Shown: one piece after another, positions 22,255 through 33,210 of the stretch
Numbering within the stretch: position 1 is the first letter of the stretch
Layout of the letters: each line of letters begins with the position of its first letter
Assembly (NCBI GenBank): GCA_009746045.1
Contig: RPFO01000079.1
Span: 1,885,844-1,949,843 of the forward strand
Reading direction: 5' to 3'
Source of the DNA: Mesostigma viride
Taxonomy: Eukaryota; Streptophyta; Mesostigmatophyceae; Mesostigmatales; Mesostigmataceae
Length of the DNA stretch: 64,000 bases
Position numbers and translations under genes: made by a program
Notes under the pieces: generated by a model
Told to the model about the DNA's origin: nothing
Seen by the model: only the letters and a program-made list of their open reading frames with translations
The model's database searches: none

Positions 22255-22455
22255 ATGGATCCGGGAAACGACATGTTTTAACTTTGTTGATCCGGTGGGG
22301 ATGGGTCCTTATGGGTCGTGCATGGGTTGGAAATGGGCGCTAAATGGGTCCTGAATGGATCTTATGTATGGGTCTTTATATGGGTCTTATATATGGGTCC
22401 TATGTAATGGTCCTAAATGTGGGTCCTCAGTATGGGTCATATATATAGGTCTTTC
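22255..22455. repeat. Degenerate TATGGGTCYT repeat
   Basis: Irregular short tandem repeat (atgggtccttatgggtc, tatatgggtcttatatatggg and similar) just after the secreted-protein gene. The right-hand copy at 42016-42216 is equivalent. Confidence 0.75.
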
Positions 22456-24615
22456 TGAGGTCGTCAATGAGGTGGTGCTCGGCATGGGTGGGGCCTTGGA
22501 CAGCCAGAGTGATCGCAGCTTGCAGCTTGCAGCCACCGTTGACGTCCCGTCATCGTGGTGGCATTGACAGGCGGTGATCGCATCGAATGGCTGTCACCCA
22601 CCGGCGCGGGGGACGCCCCGGCCACGAGATATCCTTCGGGTTCCGATCCTGCCCAACAAACGGGTTGCCTCCGTAAAGCCCAGCGTGGCAGGTGATGCCG
22701 TAATGTGCCGACACTGCTTTCTTTTTCCTTCCGCGCAGACATCGGTTGGTGCGTTCCTGACAGAGTGGACTTGGTGGTTGGGTCGGATCGATACCCGAGG
22801 CATCGTGTGGGCTGGCTTCCTGCCCCGCCCTCGCCCGCATGTGAGAGAACGAAGGTGGGCAGGCGGACACTCCTCGTGCGCTCCAGGAGCCCTGGGTTCC
22901 TCCCCTCGCTGGCCAGACTTGGGTGCTGTGGGGTGCACGGTGGCGGATGGAATCGTGCGTGGACGACGCAACGCAAATGCATGCGCTGTGGCGTGGGGAC
23001 TCTGGAACACTGGGGGTGGGGATGGCCACCCCCTGTGGACCCCTCACGTCGATGGCTCCCATCGTCAGACCTGCCATCCCCTTTTACGCGGCCTGCCACG
23101 TATGATCCGCTATTGGCGGGATGTGTCAAGCAGCCCTCTTCCGAACGCATCATGGCACGGCTAGCTTAAACCGAACTCGGTTGCTGGTCTCCCCCCTACT
23201 CCCGTTGTGTGCGTAATCCCGAGTCGAGTGATGGGCACCTCGGGGCCGTGCCGTGACGCCTCGCGCATGGCAATTCCCAGGATACGGGAATCGGGGGCCG
23301 GAAGTCTTTTTTATAAGGCCCGGATTCACCATGTCAAGGATGGACCTGACGATGTTGGGTGGATGAAACCCACAGCTATTTTTTGATTCCCCTCCCTCCC
23401 CCCCCCTTAGTGCTGGCAGCTCTGGGGCAGCGCGCTGACCCGCGTGTACCTGAGGTGGCTGGAGTTACTGCAGGCGGAGTGTAGGATAGTCCATGGTTAT
23501 ACCGTACGGTCCAGGGTAGCTGCTTGTCATGACCAGTTCTCGAACGCCCTAGTTTATCAATGCGGCAGCCAATATACACATCAACCAATATACATATCGA
23601 CCAATATACACATCAACCGATGTACTCATCGACCAGTATACTTATCGACCAGTACACATCTGACATTTTCCGTACACTACCTAGCTTGTTGCGATCAGAT
23701 GCCCCCTTTCGCCACAGGTCACTGGGGCTATCCTGTGTATGTGGTGCCTGCTTGCGGAGACAGGGGGGTGCCAGGTGGCAAGCAGGCACGTTTAACAAGA
23801 GGGCGACCGCACGACTTGGGGAAAATCTTATATTGTGCCAGCGGAGCCGTTGTATGGGAGCTTGTGCTGGCTAGCCTGCGTGGGTATTGTGGGGACACGC
23901 GGTGGCAGCAACTCTGTGGGAGGCAGTTTCAGTCCCGACCCAGCTGGCCAGGGCTAGGGTTGTCAATTGGGTGTCGGAAAGGCCCTGGCGCTCTTCGCAT
24001 GGCAACCCACGTGGCAACCGGTGTGGCAGCCAACGTGGCAGACAAGGGCTAGAGCGCGCTGACGTGTGCACCCAGTAGATGCTGCCTTTATGGACCCCGT
24101 GAGGGTACTATGGGCCCATGGGATGTGCTCGGCAGGCAGGCTGCTCGTTGCGCCATGCATGGGAGCCGAGGAAATGAGGAAAAGCAGCAGGGAAGAAAGG
24201 GCATTTTAAAAGGGGGAGGCGCGTTCCTGGGGCCATGATTGACAGTGCGGCAATTTGTGGACGTGGTGGGTGCAGGGGCCGTCCTTGGTGACAACGGCGG
24301 CAGTCACTAGAATGCCGGCAGCACTCATTTTTTGATTCGCTGCTGACATCGTTGACTTGTCGGGGAGCAACCGTGGACGAGCCTCCGGGCCTGATCATGT
24401 GCTCGCACGGTGGAGCCCTGAGACGTTGACCACGTGGATGCTTGCATTCGTGCCGGGTGCATCAATGAGACCACCAGCGCTCGAAGGCCTGGAATTATAA
24501 GCTGGAAGATGTGGACCAGGATGTGACTGGAGGGGAAATCGGAACGGAGGGAGTGGGATGGCTGCCATGGGGACGTCTTGCGTGACTACACGCCAAGCTG
24601 GCATGTCCGCTACAT
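22456..24615. other. No recognised gene, left copy
   Basis: Open frames of 150-230 codons exist on both strands at 22464-23169, but they overlap each other and none resembles a family I know. GC-rich composition explains them. 23565-23665 is a degenerate 18-bp tandem repeat (caatatacacatcaacc, caatatacatatcgacc and similar). 24003-24050 has several cgtggca repeats. Confidence 0.45.
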
Positions 24616-24969
24616 CAAGGAGACAACCAGCGCAGGCCAGAAATCGGGAGAATCCGGACCATGGTAGCTCGAGCCTGCCGTTATCTTGTCCGCGTGTTCG
24701 AGTCGTTCAGGATGATGAAGATGAATGGTTATGGAAATGTGTATCCTTGTGCATTGAAATTATGGCTGGCTTACGTGTAGAGCGACTAGATGACCTAGAC
24801 GGTGGGGCCGGAAACAGCATGCTTGATCAGGGCGTGTGTTTCGAGCCTAACTGGCCGGGAGTGTCTAGTGGTGAGCACCATTGCTGCGATCGCTCTCCCA
24901 CCATTTACGAGGAAATACCCGCAAATGGAAAACCACTGAAAAGGTAGCTAGTCAGTCATCACGTTAGCC
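24616..24969 (+). mobile_element. Repeat R1 insertion, absent from right copy
   Basis: Starts CAAGGAGACAACCAGCGC. The right copy has the uninterrupted sequence ccgctacatgctcatg at 44368-44383. The insertion is flanked by cat on both sides, a possible 3-bp target duplication. This longest R1 copy continues to gtcatcacgttagc. No coding capacity is evident. Confidence 0.8.
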
Positions 24970-25448
24970 ATGCTCATGTTTATTGGTATCAATTGATTCA
25001 GCTTCCAGGGCATGTCATGTTTGTTGGTATAAAAGCTGCTATGTATCCATGGGTCACGATATGTGGAAGTGCATGTCGGTGGTTGTGACAGGCCCACAAG
25101 CCTTGGATGAAATGCATTTCCTAGAAAAGTTGTGAGGGCATCATAGTTCTGGACAGGAATACTGATTGGTTGCTTTTTGGTCTTCCAGAGAGGAAAGCAA
25201 GGGGAGCTTGGCTGAAAACTACGCTTGGAGGTGCTCCAGGTGCCATGCGGGTAGCTTTACCAGGGCAGTTCTAGACAACGACGTGCAATCTTATGTATAA
25301 AGTGAGGTCCAACTATATTCCTGGACGCATGGCGATCCAACGTCCTGGAAGGACTAGGGTAGTTGTCAGATGAGAGGATCTTAGTCCCGAAGACCGCGCG
25401 GAAGCCGCGTCAGTGGCTATCTGTAGGAAGACCTGCATAGAGGGAATT
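24970..25448. other. No gene seen; small hairpin element
   Basis: Non-coding. 25302-25372 resembles the short inverted-repeat element at 59936-60002 (shared cctggacgcatggcgatcca and ggaaggactagg, ending tagttgtc). Confidence 0.5.
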
Positions 25449-25496
25449 GAATTGAATTGAATATTGGAACACAACTCCGTTGGGAGTATATGTCAA
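25449..25496 (-). mobile_element. LINE tail remnant
   Basis: gaattgaattgaat tail followed by acaactccgttgggag, the inverted 3' stem-loop of the LINE families. Confidence 0.65.
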
Positions 25497-26330
25497 CGGG
25501 AGACAACCAGCGCAGGCCAGAAATCGGGAGAATCCGGACCATGAGTTACGTTAAATAGTGCCGAATTAACTTGGGTGCTCGGAAGTGGTTATTCCGGGCA
25601 AAATAGTGTTACGGACCGATTTGCCTCAGGCGGCAAAAGGTTCCGGCACTATTTAACGTAACTAAAACCTGGCCTCGTGGAGGGGGGACGAAGAGCCCGA
25701 GACATCCGCCTAGGCCGCTGAGCACGCACCACTAAATGCGCCGGAGCTGCCTCAGTGAGGATTCGACCTTTTGCCGCCTGAGGCAAATCGGTCCGTAACA
25801 CTATTTTGCCCGGAATAACCACTTCCGAGCACCCAAGTTAATTCGGCCGAATTAACTTGGGTGCTCGGAAGTGGTTATTCCGGGCAAAATAGTGTTACGG
25901 ACCGATTTGCCTCAGGCGGCAAAAGGTTCCGGCACTATTTAACGTAACTAAAACCTGTGCACCTTGGAGGTCAGGGGTTCGAATCCTCACTGAGGCAGCT
26001 CCGGCGCATTTAGTGGTGCGTGCTCAGCGGCCTAGGCGGATGTCTCGGGCTCTTCGTCCCCCTCCACGAGGCCAGGTTTTAGTTACGTTAAATAGTGCCG
26101 GAACCTTTTGCCGCCTGAGGCAAATCGGTCCGTAACACTATTTTGCCCGGAATAACCACTTCCGAGCACCCAAGTTAATTCGGCCGAATTAACTTGGGTG
26201 CTCGGAAGTGGTTATTCCGGGCAAAATAGTGTTACGGACCGATTTGCCTCAGGCGGCAAAAGGTTCCGGCACTATTTAACGTAACTCCATGGTAGCTCGA
26301 GCCTGCCGTTATCTTGTCCGCGTGTAACAC
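25497..26330 (+). repeat. R1 copy split by foldback element
   Basis: R1 sequence runs 25497-25543 and resumes at 26287. The right copy (44901-44985) is uninterrupted. Confidence 0.85.
25544..26286. mobile_element. 743-bp palindromic foldback transposon
   Basis: Ends are perfect inverted repeats (AGTTACGTTAAATAGTGCCG and its complement). It is flanked by the 5-bp target duplication CCATG (25539-25543 and 26287-26291); the right-hand copy of the segment has the empty site with one CCATG. Inside are alternating direct and inverted copies of one roughly 115-bp arm (gcaaaatagtgttacggacc and so on) around an inverted pair of a roughly 105-bp core (25663-25775 and 25954-26082). One core includes GGTTCGAATCC (25976-25986), identical to a tRNA B box. 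It encodes no transposase, so it would depend on enzymes from elsewhere. Confidence 0.9.
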
Positions 26331-26394
26331 ATATCCCTGAGAAGGGGCATATGCTGTTTCCGGCCCCACCGTCTAGGTCATCTAGTCGCTCTAC

Positions 26395-26557
26395 ACGTAA
26401 GCCAGCCATAATTTCAATGCACACGGATACACATTTCCATCACCATTCATCTTCATCATCCTGAACGACTCGAACACGCAGACAAGATAACGGCAGGCTC
26501 GAGCTACCATGGTCCGGATTCTCCCGATTTCTGGCCTGCGCTGGTTGTCTCCTTGAT
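26395..26557 (-). repeat. Repeat R1 copy
   Basis: Minus-oriented copy; its constant end ggttgtctccttg is at about 26545-26557. Confidence 0.8.
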
Positions 26558-27297
26558 ATGGCTTTTAATACATTCTGGGCTACTTCCTGCCAGGGTGGGG
26601 ATGTAAACGACACCTGCTCTAGGTGCACCAAGGGCACCTGCACCACCATGATCTCTCTCGCGGAGGGGGCCTGGCATGGGGTGGAAGATCATCATGGCTA
26701 TACAAAGGCTAGGGCATGGCTTCTCATCAGAGAGTGACTCTCTGCTTAGGCAGAGCTGGGCTAAATTCTTAATGCATCATCCATGGGGAGTCCCATTATA
26801 GACAAAGCGTGGCTAAATTCTTTGGGCATCATCCATGGGGGCCATTATGGGCGCACATGCGCGTGGGCCACTTGCTAGGCTAAGCCTTACTAATCTGCAC
26901 TAAGTACTCCTATATTCCCTAGACTGGGGTTGCATGCTGGGCCGGGTTAATTGCAGGGGGTGCCTGCCAGGGCTTGTGGTCGACGTGGATGACGTCCCCG
27001 GCCCTCCGGCCAGTATACCGGTTCCCCCCCTGCGCTCTGCCGGAGCTGGAGGTAGGTCGGCCATAGCTCGCGTCGTCGTTGTTGCAGGGCCAGGGTCAAG
27101 TCGTCGTCCAGCGTGAAGCGAGTTCTCGAGAGCTTCTTGCGGCATTTAAGAAACGACAGCTTATATCCGCCATGTACTTAAAGGTGAGGAGCCGGGGAGC
27201 CGGGCCAGCCTTACCCTGCGCGCGCGAGGAAGGCGGGTAGCCGATGTCCATCCGCAGCTCCCCAGTGAGTTGCAAGGGGGCAAGAATTAAAAAATTT
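26558..27297. other. No gene seen; repeats
   Basis: 26558-26660 matches the dispersed repeat at 14905-15000. 26757-26845 holds two copies of a 45-bp motif (ggctaaattctt and catcatccatgggg). An open frame on the minus strand at 26900-27145 has no known relatives. Confidence 0.5.
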
Positions 27298-27700
27298 AAA
27301 TTAAATTAAATTAAATTAAATTATAACATATGAATGTCCAGGCATAGTTGTCTCGCTTCATATGACTCCGTTGGGAGATCATGTAGTACATATTCCTTGC
27401 TGGATGGATGGAGGTGGGCGAAGCCGCGAAACCTAGCTAATCTAACTCTAAGCTAATCTAATATAGAAAACCCTAGCTACTCTACTCAGCAAAGCGCCCC
27501 TTGGACCTCTTGGGGGGAGGGGGCTTGCCCACCTGAGGGGCTGGCGTGTGAGCCTGGACAATCGTCTTCCACCTCCTCTTGTTCTGCATTGCAGTCCAAG
27601 CAAGAGAGACGGAGTGAATGCGGTGTTCAAACGGGGCTGGGACCACTAGGTCGGCCAGCAACTGCTGTGGATAGGTCATGGCATATTTTAAAATCAAAAA
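27298..27700 (-). mobile_element. LINE family A, 3' fragment
   Basis: (AATTT)n tail at 27298-27322, stem-loop ctccgttgggag, 3' UTR, then the C-terminal ORF piece (27482-27697: QQLLADLVVPAPFEHRIHS to the PKR-rich end). 5'-truncated. Confidence 0.88.
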
Positions 27701-28880
27701 TTAAATTATAACATGCCTCCGTTAGGAGATCATGTAGCACATATTCCATGCTGGGTGGGTGGAGGTGCGCCGGGAGAAGCCGCGTAATCGAACTACCTAA
27801 CTCTAAGCTCTGGCCCCAAGGACATTCCCAGGAAGCTAGGCAAACCTGCCATGAACTACACCTAGATGTTGCTGGCCAACCTAGTGGTCCCAGCTCAGTT
27901 TGAACACCGCATCCACTCCCTCTCCCTTCTTTGGACTGCCATGCAGAGGCAAGAAGCGGTGGCAGAAGATTGTCCAGGCTCACACGCCAGCCCCTGTGGG
28001 CAAGCCACCCCCCCCCAAGAGGAAGGGGCGTTTTGCTGAGTAGTGTAGTTAGGAATTTCTAGCCTAGATGGCATGTTTACCCATCTTTAATTCTAGGAAT
28101 GTCCTTGGGGCCAGCTGCCGCCCCGGCTGGCCAAGCCGCTGGGGGCCGGCCAGACCGAGGTCGGTGTCGACCTGACTGGTGCGAGCAAGATGTCCTACAA
28201 ATGCTATCCTACGCTGTCCAATCTCGTCCGAAATGCGAGGCATACCCTGGTACGAAGATTCTAAAGACCTATGTGTGGAAAACCCTACATTCAGGGCCTG
28301 ACGGAGCATCCTGGTTACCGTACCGTCTAGCTTGGCGGCCAGTGTGTCCGTGTCTCCGTGAGCGTCCATGCCTCGGCGCCATAGGTGAGCACCGTGAGGA
28401 CCAGGACCTTGAAGAGCATTCGCTTGCGGTGCTCGCCCAGGTCCTTCGAGTGCCAGTAGGTTTTGAGCGAACGATGCCAAGCCCAGGCCAGGCCGATGCG
28501 GATGTCCACATCGTCGGCGGTGTTGGGGAGCATACTCCCCAGCAGTTTGAAGCAATCACGGAACGGGACCTCCGTCCCGTCTAGTGAGCCGCGGCAGCGG
28601 CGGGCGACTGGTAGCCCCAATGACCATCGCCTCAGTTTTGACGCTAATCTGCCTGAGGCTCCAACCCCACCGCCCGCGCCTCCAAGCCCAGACAGTCCAG
28701 CCATATGGTCTGAATGTGCTCGGGGCGCTCGATGAGGGTACGTGGTATCATCCGCATAAATCAGGTCCCGACAGGCGGCAGCCAGGGCCACCGCCGCCGT
28801 GTTCGCGCACGTTAAGGATGTCCAAGCCGGGCTCGAACCCCTTAGTTCAAGTAGAGCAGTAAAGCGTGCACGTGCCTGGC
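27701..28880 (-). mobile_element. LINE family A, nested fragments
   Basis: A minus-oriented tail and UTR (27701-27800) is joined to an inverted C-terminal piece on the plus strand (27810-28050) and then to a minus-strand reverse transcriptase piece (28064-28880). The last includes VMRQARARFTALLELRG, DLIYADDTT, LLGSMLPNTADDV, TYGAEAWTLT and GHLARTSQVDTDLG, broken by several frameshifts. Confidence 0.85.
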
Positions 28881-28884
28881 GCAT

Positions 28885-29335
28885 GACGTGATCCACGACG
28901 ATAATGAATGCCTATGGGGACAGGTATGCCTACATGATGGGCCCACACCAGCCCTTGCAATAGCTGTCGAGCTATTAGCTAGTAGAGGATGTGGGGGGCC
29001 TAGGCCTCTCCGTGATTTGGAAGAAGATGATGGACAAGGCCAAGTGGGCCCAGGTCATGACTCTATGCATAGAGGACAACGAGCCCCCCCCCGTGGGGAA
29101 GCGCCCGCGTGTGCAAACCCGCCGGGCCGGAGACACGCCAGACAGCTCCCCTAGGGTAGCGGGATATTGTTTAGATAGATGTTGTAGAACTTTAGTGATG
29201 TTGTTAGATAGATAGATGTTGTAGGTAGCTGATGTAGATAGATTAGACCGGTAGGACTGTTTGCACCCATCCATCCATCCATCGGGGTTAATGCTCCGTG
29301 ACTCCCCAACGGGAGCACGAGTCTAATTAATTAAT
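28885..29335 (+). mobile_element. LINE family B, 3' end
   Basis: Short C-terminal ORF piece (LGLSVIWKKMMDKAKWAQV), a UTR rich in tagatagatgttg and catccatccatc, then the stem-loop CTCC-CCAAC-GGGAG variant and a (TTAA)n tail. It is related to family A in layout but not in UTR sequence. Confidence 0.75.
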
Positions 29336-29379
29336 ATGTCATGCATGCAGGCCTTCTAGGCCGGCCCTCTCCCCAAGCC

Positions 29380-29800
29380 GCCCTATTAAAATTAAATTAA
29401 ATTATAACATGCCTCCGTTGGGAGATCATGTAGCACATATTCCTTGATGGATGGGTGGAGTGGAAGGAGCCGCGTAATCGAACTAACCTAACTCTAAGCT
29501 ATCTAGTCTATAGAAAAATCCTAACTACACTACTCATCAAAACGCCGCCTCCTCTCTTGGGGGGAGGGGGCTTGCCCACAGGGGCTGGCGTGTGAGCCTT
29601 GACAATCTTCTGCCACCGCGTCTTGTTCTGCATGGCAGTCCAAAGAAGGGAGAGAGAGTGGATGCGGTGTTCAAAGTTCAAACTGGGCTGGGACCACTAG
29701 GTCATCCAGCAACATCTGGATGTACCGATGTAGTTCGTGACATGTTTCCCTACCCTTTTGGGAATGCCCTTGGGGCCAGGCCAGGTCAGAATTAAGATTG
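29380..29800 (-). mobile_element. LINE family A, 3' fragment
   Basis: Tail, stem-loop, UTR and C-terminal ORF piece on the minus strand (DLVVPA, FENRIHSLS in the right copy). 5'-truncated at the next element. Confidence 0.85.
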
Positions 29801-31368
29801 AATTAAATTAAATTAACTTATAACATGACTCCGTTGGGAGATCATGTAGCACATATTCCCGTGGATGGATGGGTGGGGTGGAAGGAGCCGCCGGCGTAAT
29901 CGAACTAACCTAACTCGAAACGAATCTTATCTAGAAAACCTACCTATGCAGTACTCAGCAAAGCGCCCCTTCCGCTTGGGGGGAGGAGGCTTGCCCACAG
30001 GGGCGGGCGTATGAGCCTGGACAATGGTCTTCCACCTCTTCTTGTCCTGCATAGCTAGCAGTCCAAGCAAGAGAGAGGGAGTAGGAATGCGATGTTCAAA
30101 CTGAGCCGGGACCACTAGGTCAGCCAGCAACTGCTGTGGGTAGGTCATGACATGTTTGCCTACCTTCTTAGGAATGTCCTTGGTTGGGGCCAGGCCAGGT
30201 CAGGATATGCCGCCCTGGCTGGCCAAGCCGCTGGGGCCCGGCCAGACCGAGGGCGGTGTCTACCTGGCTGGTGCGAGCAAGATGTCCTACGAATGCTATC
30301 CTACGCTGTATATTCTCGTCCGAAATGCGAGGCATACCCTGGTACAAAGATTCTAATTAAAGACCTATGAGTGGAAAACCCGACATCAGTTATGCAGGGC
30401 CTGACGGAGCATCCTGGTTACCGCGCCCTTTAGCTTGGCCGCCAGCGTGTCCGGTGAGCGTCCGTGCCTCGGCGCCATAGGTGAGCACTGTGAGGACCAG
30501 GACCTTGAAGAGCATTCGCTTGCGGTGCTCGCCCAGGTCCTTCGAGCGCCAGTAGGTTTTGAGCGAACGATGCCAAGCCCAGGCCAGGCCGATGCGGATG
30601 TCCACATCGTCGACGGTGTTGGGGAGCATACTCCCCAGCAGTTTGAAGCAATCACGAAACGGAACCTCCGTCCCGTCTAGCAGCCGTGGTAGCGGCGGGC
30701 TACTGGAAGCCCCAATCACCATAGCCTCAGTTTTGGTCGATCAGAATATGCCGCCCTGGCTGGCCAAGCCGCTGGGGGCCTGCCAGACCAAGGGCAGTGT
30801 CGACCTGGCTGGTGCGAGCAAGGTGTCCTACAAATGCTATCCTGCGCTGCCTAATCTCGTCCGAAATACGAGGCATACCCTGATACAAGACTCTAATGAC
30901 GGGCGCTTGGAAAACCCTACGTTCAGGACCTGGCGGAGCATCCTGTAAACCGTGCTGTCGAGCTTAGCTGCCAGTGTGGGTGTGATTGTCCACGCCTCGG
31001 CGCCATACGTGAGCACCGTGAGGACGAGGACCTTGAAGAGCACATGCTTGACGATGACATTGTGGCTGCACTGGGTGCGGTCGGCCTCCTCGCGGAGGTC
31101 GAGCTAGGGCTTGTTGCTTGAGCTGTGCCGCGATGGTGGAGGTGGTGGAGGTGGTGTGGTGCTTGAGCAAATCCGCCCAGGTCTGGGAGGGAGGAGCATT
31201 GCTGGCCGGGCCAGCAGATGCCGGCTGGGCAGCGATGTCCTTCACCGTCTGGGCGGTGAGGCCTGCGGTGTGTTGCAGGCACTCAATGGCGACGGCGGTG
31301 TCGTCACGCTTCGGAAGCGGGTGTCGATGTCGAGGAGCTGGGCTTTGCATAGAGGGAGACAGATGGTA
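29801..31368 (-). mobile_element. LINE family A, rearranged RT and ORF1-like remnant
   Basis: Tail and UTR at 29801-29940, then the C-terminus and the reverse transcriptase second half to 30725. A second, partly overlapping RT piece follows (30735-31050). The far end (about 31080-31350) encodes QHTAGLTAQTVKDIAAQPAS and PPSQTWADLLKHHTTSTT, which looks like the low-complexity N-terminal ORF of LINEs fused to RT by an internal deletion. Confidence 0.8.
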
Positions 31369-31379
31369 ACAAATAAAAA

Positions 31380-31718
31380 TTAATTAATTAATTAATAGAC
31401 ACGTGACTGCGTCACGTGAGCATAAGTCCTCGGTGGGAGGGGAACATGGGATGGAATGGATGGTATAAGCTATCTAGGTCCTAGTTACAGGGGTGTGGGC
31501 ACCGCGGCCCGAATCGCTATGAATGCCATACTTGGTCACACGCGGAGCCCCCACAGGCTTGGGGGTGGTCTCCTTCAGCTACTTGCCATCTATCCTTGCG
31601 CACCATCTGCCTCCATATTACAGACAAACCATGCAGGAGGCTGCCCGGGGGTGAGCCCGTCACGTCTAGTGTAGCACATGTCCATGCCGAGTCTATCACG
31701 AAAAGTCCACGGATAAAC
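31380..31718 (-). mobile_element. LINE family B insertion with 11-bp target duplication
   Basis: Flanked by ACAAATAAAAA on both sides (31369-31379 and 31719-31729); the right copy has the single empty site near 50018. It has a (TTAA)n tail, the palindrome CACGTGAC-TGC-GTCACGTG and a short ORF end (GLSVIWRQMVRKDRW). It is a 5'-truncated, recent retrotransposition. Confidence 0.88.
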
Positions 31719-31879
31719 ACAAATAAAAAGGTGTATAGAATAAACCAAAACAATATAATAAAACATATGATAATAGTCGTCTATGTTATATAATTATCAA
31801 GGAGGTCGTGCAACCAGCGCTTATAGACTGCAATTATGGCTGGCTACCGTTCAGAGCGAGACCTAGAGGGTCTAAAACC

Positions 31880-31967
31880 TCTACCCTGGCTAGCAATGGG
31901 CCGCGGGCCCCCTGGGGAGAAAACAGGACGGCATGCCCCGCAGCTTAGAGTTAGGTTAGTTCGATAT
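31880..31967 (+). mobile_element. LINE family A 3' UTR, split by SINE
   Basis: The UTR piece gcagcttagagttaggttag is interrupted by the 381-bp insertion and resumes at 32359-32470 with the stem-loop and the (TTAAT)n tail. Confidence 0.7.
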
Positions 31968-32348
31968 TCTGATCAGACACTCCGCAAAGGTGAAAACCTT
32001 TGCGTTCAGTGCCAGGCCGCGGAAAACGCGGAAAACGCGATCTGCAAATGAATCCGACCGGAATCGAACTGGGGACCTCTCGCACCAATTTTGCTGACTA
32101 TAGGACGGACGTCTCCGGATACCATGGCATCGCCAACTTACACCTACAGTCATCCGCAAAAGTTCTCCTGTCCGGGGAGTGATGCAAGCCTTTCGGATTT
32201 GGTACTAGATAAATCACTCGAGATCTGTGTGTAGGAGTACTACACACGTGTCTGCACGCGAGACTTGTTCAGTCTCGCACCGTGAGACGGGCTGAACACG
32301 GCTGAATCCTTCTTTTTAGTAGAAGGGGGCGTAGCCGGTACTATCGAA
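31968..32348 (-). mobile_element. tRNA-derived SINE-like insertion, 381 bp
   Basis: Flanked by the 10-bp duplication AGTTCGATAT (31958-31967 and 32349-32358); the right copy has the empty site near 50253. On the minus strand, CCCCAGTTCGATTCCGGTC (32056-32074) is a tRNA T-arm and B box, and TAGTCAGCAAAATTGG just upstream resembles an A box. No coding capacity. It is not an intact tRNA gene. Confidence 0.75.
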
Positions 32349-32499
32349 AGTTCGATATGTACGCAGCTTCCTCCACTCCACCCATCCATCAAGGAATATG
32401 TGCTACATGATCTCCCAACGGAGGCTTGTTACTACTATAATTTAATTTAATTGAATTGAATGCCCCGCAGGAAGGTGATGATCGCAGATGGCAGCTTAA

Positions 32500-32705
32500 C
32501 CCGTGTTTTTTTACAACGCGATACATCGCGTTGTAGGGTTAGAACGCGCGATGTATCGCGTTGTAATCTGACACGTGGCAAACCTATTAAACATGCGATT
32601 TTTGGTCTGAAACTTTCAACATAGGTCAGAAACATCTCATAGAATTCAAGAAAAAATCCTGGTATTTTTGGTATTTTTTTGGTGACAGCTGCAAACAAAT
32701 ATGTA
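32500..32705. other. Junction between the duplicated segments
   Basis: 206 bp not found at either outer border. It contains the perfect hairpin ACAACGCGA-TACA-TCGCGTTGT (32513-32534) and a near copy, AACGCGCGATGTATCGCGTTGT (32542-32563). The rest is AT-rich. Confidence 0.85.
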
Positions 32706-33015
32706 CCAGCCCAGTTTGAACATCGCATTCACTCCCTCTCTCTTGCTTGGACTGCTATGCAGGACAAGAAGAGGTGGAAGAGATTGTCCAGGCTCATACG
32801 CCCGCCCCTGTGGGCAAGCCCCCTCCCCCAAAGCGGAAGGGGCGCTTTCAGCTGAGTAGCATAGGTAGGGGTTTCTAGATTAGCTTAGCTTAGAGTTAGA
32901 TTAGTTCGGTTTCGCGGCTTTGCCCACCTCCATCCATCAAGCAGGGAATATGTGCTACATGATCTCCCAACGGAGTCATGTTATAATTTAATTTAATTTA
33001 ATTTAATTGTTCGTG
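32706..33015 (+). mobile_element. LINE family A, 3' fragment (right copy)
   Basis: Starts abruptly at the duplication border within the ORF (QFEHRIHSLSLAW in frame), then the UTR, stem-loop and (TTAAT)n tail. It equals 13088-13397. Confidence 0.88.
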
Positions 33016-33128
33016 GCAGCTGCGCAAAATAAAAAACTGCGTGTGCAGGTCCTTGCACATGACATGGCGGTATGCCTGCACGTCCAACAGGATCAGTGTC
33101 TAACAGGGCGGGGACCTGTATATACAAG

Positions 33129-33210
33129 AAGCTGTGGGCTCCCCCCCCAAAAGAACTACCAAGGACAGAGCTGTCCTTGGTAGTTCACTTGGGGGACAGC
33201 CCACAGCTCT
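33129..33210. repeat. Long inverted repeat (hairpin), right copy
   Basis: Same hairpin as 13511-13592, with no change noticed in the arms. Confidence 0.85.

Larger units (their letters stand above)
13088..32499 (+). repeat. Large segmental duplication, left copy (19.4 kb)
   Basis: Collinear with 32706-50397 in the same orientation. Offset is 19618 at the start, 19761 across the genes and about 18655 after 26.3 kb, the steps being explained by discrete insertions. The gene-bearing part (13.1-25.4 kb) shows only a handful of substitutions and small indels. The left copy alone carries insertions at 24616-24969, 25544-26286, 31380-31718 and 31968-32348. Confidence 0.95.

Noticed and set aside
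22464-23169. Overlapping 150-230 codon frames on both strands
   Set aside because: Mutually overlapping in GC-rich DNA with no homology or intron support.
25955-26000. Functional tRNA gene in the foldback element
   Set aside because: Only the T-arm and B box are present; no acceptor, D or anticodon arm can be formed around it.
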